In this document: in pieces, positions 59,792 to 64,000 of the stretch
Layout: the number at the start of each line of letters is the position of its first letter
Numbering within the stretch: the first letter of the stretch is position 1
DNA from: UBA5314 sp035560815
Lineage (GTDB): Bacteria > Bacillota > Syntrophomonadia > Syntrophomonadales > Syntrophomonadaceae
NCBI GenBank assembly: GCA_035560815.1
Contig: DATMYR010000010.1
Coordinates: forward strand, 101,924-165,923
Length of the DNA stretch: 64,000 bases
Direction of reading: 5' to 3'
Program-made: the position numbers and the translations under genes
The notes under the pieces: generated by a model
Databases searched by the model: none
Told to the model about the DNA's origin: nothing
The model's input: the letters and a program-made list of their open reading frames with translations, nothing else

Positions 59792-61006
59792 TTGAAAAAA
59801 AACTGCCTTATATTTGTTATTATTCTACAAATGTTTACCATTGCTATGCCAGTTGCTCAAGCCGAAAGTCCCCCTAGGGTCGTTCTAGATGGGCAGGAGC
59901 TCTCATTTGATGTGCCACCGATCGTAGTGGATGGAAGGGTGTTGGTTCCCCTTGGAGGAATTTTTAAAACCATGGGTTATCCTGTCCATTGGGAAGGGAA
60001 TGATCAATCAATAACGGCCCAAATAAATCAACAATACTTCTGGATGAAAGTGAATGATGACGTTGCCTACATTCAAGATAGAGCCATTCATATGGATGTA
60101 CCAGCACAAATTGTTGATGATAGAGTTATGGTGCCGCTGCGGGTGATAGCAGAAGCTTGTCTTTGTAAGGTTGAATATAATGAGAGCTCTAATACCGTGT
60201 CGATATTTAAGGGAACTAAGCAAGTCGAGTATTATTCGATATATAAAGGATACGATCCATTTACCGTGAAAGGAATTGACGTGAATGCTAGAGATATAAA
60301 CAGTAAATCTCCACAGGTCTTTGCTGAAGCAGGTATTATTGGGAATACAGATAGCGCGATAAATATTGAATGGGCCTATATAACTGACTCCAGTCAGGAA
60401 TTAGCTGAGACACAGACAGAGAAAATTGCCGAGGGCAAAGTATATTCCATACTTCCAAGAGAGAAATATAAAACCGGGCAATGGATAGTTGCGCTTAAAA
60501 TAAACGGCCAGATTGTTCAGAGTTATTCCTTTAAAATTAATAATTCTTCCGGTCAATACGGTAACCTGCACTTCCCAAACGGCGAATATGAAGGTTATCT
60601 GGAAGGAAACAATCCTGTTGGGTACGGTGAGATAAAAATGAAAGATGGAACAAAAATAATAGCTGGATTCTCAAAAAATAAGGGTGTTTATGCTCCTTTT
60701 AAAGATTTGACATCCCAAGAATTAAACCCGCTGGACATAGGCGTGACAACTTCCAATATCGAGGGGTGCTGGTTATATCCAGACGGCAGTAAATTTGATG
60801 GGACGGTATTTCCTCTTTTCGCATTCAAAAACCAGGAAGATTTGGATCGGCATATATATGACCTGTACTATGATGTTAAGGGAACATTCGTTTCCGCAGA
60901 TGGCAACCGGAGACAACTGTCTGGATATTACAAGGGTTTTGAGCCATCTTTTCGTTTTGATCAGTTTGTCAAGGATGGATCCGCATGGGATGTAGTAAAA
61001 AACTAG
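59792..61006 (+). CDS. Secreted CuAO-N-domain protein with MORN-like C-terminal part
   Basis: The 404 residues begin with a signal peptide (ends PVAQAESPP). The CuAO_N-like domain (~25-140) contains VVLDGQELSFDVPPIVVDGRVLVPLGGIF (core DGRVLVPLGGIF) and a second half with VPAQIVDDRVMVPLRVIAEA. A central beta region is followed by MORN-like units (FPNGEYEGYLEGNNPVGYGEIKMKDG, WLYPDGSKFDGTVFP) and a C-terminal SGYYKGFEPSFRFDQF that matches the paralogue at 54984. TTG 59792 follows TAAGGAGGT. It follows kinase 2 by ~200 bases and a terminator follows at 61041. Confidence 0.82.
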   Translation: MKKNCLIFVIILQMFTIAMPVAQAESPPRVVLDGQELSFDVPPIVVDGRVLVPLGGIFKTMGYPVHWEGNDQSITAQINQQYFWMKVNDDVAYIQDRAIHMDVPAQIVDDRVMVPLRVIAEACLCKVEYNESSNTVSIFKGTKQVEYYSIYKGYDPFTVKGIDVNARDINSKSPQVFAEAGIIGNTDSAINIEWAYITDSSQELAETQTEKIAEGKVYSILPREKYKTGQWIVALKINGQIVQSYSFKINNSSGQYGNLHFPNGEYEGYLEGNNPVGYGEIKMKDGTKIIAGFSKNKGVYAPFKDLTSQELNPLDIGVTTSNIEGCWLYPDGSKFDGTVFPLFAFKNQEDLDRHIYDLYYDVKGTFVSADGNRRQLSGYYKGFEPSFRFDQFVKDGSAWDVVKN

Positions 61007-61040
61007 CGAATCGCAATTCGAATTGAAGCATAAAGCAAGA

Positions 61041-61086
61041 AAAGCGAAGCTGAGGGATGGACACTTAGCTTCGCTTTTTTCATTTC
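61041..61086 (+). terminator. Terminator after cassette 2
   Basis: AAAGCGAAGCTGAG (61041-61054) pairs with CTTAGCTTCGCTTT (61064-61077), with one mismatch, followed by TTTCATTTC. The remainder up to 61477 shows no gene. Confidence 0.8.
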
Positions 61087-61477
61087 ATAAAAAGTTGAAA
61101 CAAGGATTTTTCGCAAGCCGTACCCCCTTTTACCATTTTCTGCAGGGCTCCAGCTCAATCGCGGAGTATTATCGCAGTCCTAAATGTTCCCGAAAAACAG
61201 AATATATTGAAGAATAACCGAAAATTCGATAGATTTAAATAGACTAGATAATGACTTTGCTTCAGAAACCACCTTTAGAACGACCTTTGGAAACATATAC
61301 TTTTCAAGTTATCTGGAGATTATCTAGAGACTCTCATCCACTATGTCTGAACAGTCGTCATCCCATGTATGGACGCTTATACGTACACATAAACTATGCT
61401 ACTCCTATCATCCTGGAAGAACAGAACCTGGGCACCTGGTTATTCCCCGTAACAGACAACACATTGGAGGTCGGGCT

Positions 61478-63997
61478 TTGCAAACAATCAATACCTATTA
61501 TGATGACTACATAAGTTTGGAGAAATTCGTAAGAGACAATAGTGAGCTGCTGTCGGCCGATAATAATAGGGCCGTTATGGTGCAGGTTTTTAGCGGTATT
61601 TGTGATGAGAATTATTTGCTCGTCATTTCCAAACAGATTCGTGAGCTGATTCCTCACGCCCAAGTGATTGGGACAACCACCAACGGAGAGATAATGAACG
61701 GATTGGTCAGCGGCCTAAAAACCGTACTTTCCTTTTCCGTTTTTCATCACAGTGAGATTAAAGTAGTCTTCGCCGAAAAAAAAGATAGGGACGATTATGA
61801 GTTGGGACATTCGATTGCAACCTCGGTAAACAGTGACAGAGCAAGGATATTAATTCTGTTTTCGACCGGGTTAACGGTGAACGCTAGCCAATTGTTAGAA
61901 GGAATCCAATCATTAAATCCGGATTTGCCAGTAGCAGGGGGCAATGCGGGTGACAATTATACTAATACTCATGGGTTTGTATGTTGCAACGAAGACATTA
62001 CTGACTGTGGAGTTGTTGGCGTTATCATCGAGGGTGATTATTTAACAGTCTCGTGTCACCATTATTTGGGCTGGCAGCCTATAGGCAAAGAAATGACGAT
62101 CACTAGAGCAGAAGGTTCGCGCGTATATACAATTGATCATATACCTGCATATCAAGTTTACTGCCATTACCTGGAGATTGACTCGACTTCCGATATTATT
62201 GATGCAGCTGAATTTCCACTGACTATTTGCAAGACTAATCTTAATATCGCCAGAGCACCGTTCTTGCGATATGATGACGATTCAATTAGTTTCTTCGGCG
62301 ACATTGCTGAGGGAGAAAAGGTACAGTTTAGCTTTGGTCATGTAGAGATGATTTTAGAACAAATTGACACCTTGCTAAAAAAAATTAAGCAACAACCTGT
62401 CGAGAGTATTTTTGTATATTCCTGTGCTTCGCGGAGAGCGTTTCTCCAGGAATCAACTCAGATTGAAACGCTGCCTCTTCAAAAAATAGCTCCTTCAACT
62501 GGCTTTTTTACTAGCGGTGAGTTCTTCCATGTAGACAACTGCAACTATTTTCTTAATACAACGATGACCACACTGGCATTATCAGAGGCAGGTGATACTA
62601 AGGGAGCCTTAGCGCCAGAAACAGGGACTCTCGACTATCCGGGAGAAAAGAGTGGTGATGAAACTACCAAAGACAACATTGCGGATAGAAGCATAGTAGT
62701 ATTGAGAGCGTTAACTTCTTTAGTCAACAAAGTAACAAGTGAGTTAAATAATAAAACTATCGACTTGCAAATGGTAAACCAACAAATCCAAGAAGCGAGA
62801 GAGGCTGCGGAAGCAGCCAACCAGGCTAAAAGCCAATTCCTTGCCAATGTTAGCCACGAAATCAGAACACCCTTAACCGGAATTATTGGTATGACTGAAT
62901 TGCTCCTGGATACAGCCCTGAATGAAAACCAAAAAGATTTGGCCGACTCCGTACTTGATTCCTCATTACATTTACTCAATATTATTAATGAAATTCTTGA
63001 TTTCTCCAAAATGGAAGCAGGTAAACTGACTATTAAGGAAACGACCTTTGAGATAAACAGTCTCTTGAAACGTGTTGTCAGGTTGGAATCAGCCCAGCTT
63101 GGCGGAAAAAAGTTGGAACTGATATCCCTTATCGACCCGACTATTCCCCAATTCCTAATTGGTGATCCTATACGGCTTACACAAGTATTGTTGAACTTAA
63201 CAGGGAACGCGATAAAATTTACCGACCAGGGGCGAATTAGCATACAGGTATTTGCGGACAAGTCTTCTGATGCCGGTTTATTAATTCGTTTTGAAATAAA
63301 TGACACTGGCATCGGTATAGCCAGGGAGGACCAGGACAACTTATTTTCCCCCTTTATGCAAGTGGACAATTCTACCACCCGGACTTATGGCGGTACTGGC
63401 TTGGGTCTGGTGATTAGCCGCGAACTTGTAAATCTAATGGGTGGAGAAATGGGATTTGACAGCGAAGTAGGGAAGGGTTCCACTTTCTGGTTTACCATCC
63501 CCTTTAAAGAAGATTCTTTAACCAGTGGGCAAACAGAAAAAGCACCTTTACTTCTTGCGGATAGGAATAGTATAAATAACCATGAATTACCTCCTTCAAC
63601 CAACATAGACCGGCCCACCTATCGCGTGCTGCTGGTAGAAGACGATCCTGTATGTAGAAAGGTGGCCAATCTCCAATTAGATAAGCTGGGAATTGTCGTA
63701 GATCAGGCTCGCAATGGAGTCGAGGCTGTTAAGGCAACCCTCTCGAATGACTATTCCCTAATATTAATGGATTGTCACATGCCAGGGATGGATGGCTTTA
63801 CAGCCACTCGAGCTATTCGAGCAGCTGAGCTGGAGAACGGTCGGCATCTCCCCATTATTGCCATGACCGCTCGTGCCTTGGAAGAAGACAAAGATCTCTG
63901 TGCTGCTGCAGGTATGGATGATTACTTGAGTAAGCCTTTCGATTCCAAACAATTGTTTTATGCTATCAAGCAGTGGCTTCCCAAATTTGACTTGTAG
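61478..63997 (+). CDS. FIST-domain hybrid histidine kinase
   Basis: This 839-residue sensor kinase has no TM helix, so it is cytosolic. FIST_N (~15-210, with VIGTTTNGEIMNG and PVAGGNAGDN) and FIST_C (~215-370) form the sensor, thought to bind small ligands such as amino acids. A coiled coil (~420-450) leads to HisKA with the phospho-His in ANVSHEIRTPLTGIIG (~459). HATPase_c has LNLTGNAIKFT, NDTGIGIA and GGTGLGLVIS. A C-terminal receiver has the acceptor Asp in LILMDCHMPGMDG (~763) and Lys in LSKPFD. TTG 61478 was chosen because GGAGG (61466-61470) fits it; the open frame from 61343 adds unrelated residues. The output partner is not in the window. Confidence 0.88.
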   Translation: MQTINTYYDDYISLEKFVRDNSELLSADNNRAVMVQVFSGICDENYLLVISKQIRELIPHAQVIGTTTNGEIMNGLVSGLKTVLSFSVFHHSEIKVVFAEKKDRDDYELGHSIATSVNSDRARILILFSTGLTVNASQLLEGIQSLNPDLPVAGGNAGDNYTNTHGFVCCNEDITDCGVVGVIIEGDYLTVSCHHYLGWQPIGKEMTITRAEGSRVYTIDHIPAYQVYCHYLEIDSTSDIIDAAEFPLTICKTNLNIARAPFLRYDDDSISFFGDIAEGEKVQFSFGHVEMILEQIDTLLKKIKQQPVESIFVYSCASRRAFLQESTQIETLPLQKIAPSTGFFTSGEFFHVDNCNYFLNTTMTTLALSEAGDTKGALAPETGTLDYPGEKSGDETTKDNIADRSIVVLRALTSLVNKVTSELNNKTIDLQMVNQQIQEAREAAEAANQAKSQFLANVSHEIRTPLTGIIGMTELLLDTALNENQKDLADSVLDSSLHLLNIINEILDFSKMEAGKLTIKETTFEINSLLKRVVRLESAQLGGKKLELISLIDPTIPQFLIGDPIRLTQVLLNLTGNAIKFTDQGRISIQVFADKSSDAGLLIRFEINDTGIGIAREDQDNLFSPFMQVDNSTTRTYGGTGLGLVISRELVNLMGGEMGFDSEVGKGSTFWFTIPFKEDSLTSGQTEKAPLLLADRNSINNHELPPSTNIDRPTYRVLLVEDDPVCRKVANLQLDKLGIVVDQARNGVEAVKATLSNDYSLILMDCHMPGMDGFTATRAIRAAELENGRHLPIIAMTARALEEDKDLCAAAGMDDYLSKPFDSKQLFYAIKQWLPKFDL

Positions 63998-64000
63998 AAG

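Noticed and set aside
61343..61477. Upstream ATG for the FIST kinase and an overlapping 87-residue frame at 61251-61514
   Set aside because: No ribosome site and no family-like residues; TTG 61478 has GGAGG at good spacing.
62635..63378. Long antisense open frame opposite the FIST kinase
   Set aside because: Composition mirrors the kinase gene; no start signal or recognisable protein. Similar antisense frames at 6721-7230 and 37091-37591 were dropped for the same reason.

Overview
The window reads as a chromosome segment of an anaerobic Gram-positive bacterium of the Firmicutes, most likely a Clostridia member near the Syntrophomonas/Desulfotomaculum-type lineages. The evidence is the gene order thrS-infC-rpmI-rplT-rRNA methyltransferase-pheS-pheT, a T-box leader on pheST, an L20-type leader on infC, strong AGGAGG ribosome sites, S-layer (SLH) domains, copper-amine-oxidase-N-like surface domains and oxygen-sensitive radical SAM enzymes. 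The genus assignment is inference; no rRNA or tRNA gene is visible.

Layout. 1-8.1 kb: translation genes (thrS 3' end, infC-rpmI-rplT, a SpoU-type methyltransferase, T-box-pheS-pheT) and a nucleoside kinase, punctuated by a dispersed hairpin repeat with the core GGGGACGGTTCT. 8.2-10.7 kb: a PhoP/PhoR-like two-component pair. 10.8-17.8 kb, minus strand: a tight seven-gene operon with a candidate RiPP precursor carrying five C-S-C motifs, a radical SAM/SPASM maturase, a PqqD-like protein with a Tat-type N-terminus, a TPR/SH3 membrane protein, a B12-binding radical SAM protein and two U32-type proteins. This is the strongest candidate for an undescribed system. 18-26.5 kb: phosphate uptake (pstS, then pstCAB-phoU behind a four-repeat Pho box), interrupted by nitrogen genes (glnK, amt, glnA) with attenuator-like leaders. 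26.7-35.6 kb: metallo-hydrolase, Lon-family protease, chemotaxis receptor, small Cys-cluster proteins, hydrolase, TVP38-type membrane protein and polysaccharide deacetylase.

35.6-45.9 kb: a structured leader RNA ending in a terminator, a giant SLH protein with five tandem repeats, a membrane-anchored Ig-like protein, a FecCD-type metal/cofactor ABC transporter, a TiaS-like protein and a threonine aldolase-like enzyme. 46.2-61 kb is visibly more AT-rich and surface-directed: a leucine-rich-repeat/CARDB protein and two related cassettes, each joining a zinc-ribbon Ser/Thr kinase to secreted copper-amine-oxidase-N-domain proteins, together with a WG-repeat lipoprotein, a zinc-ribbon membrane protein and an IS3 remnant. 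61.5-64 kb: a FIST-sensor hybrid histidine kinase.

Themes. The phosphate two-component pair probably drives the Pho boxes. Nitrogen assimilation appears to be controlled by transcript attenuation rather than covalent modification: PII lacks Tyr51 and glutamine synthetase lacks the adenylylated Tyr. Three genes (infC, the TVP38-type gene and the FecCD permease) appear to start at AUC/AUU codons. The distal half looks devoted to cell-surface sensing and adhesion.
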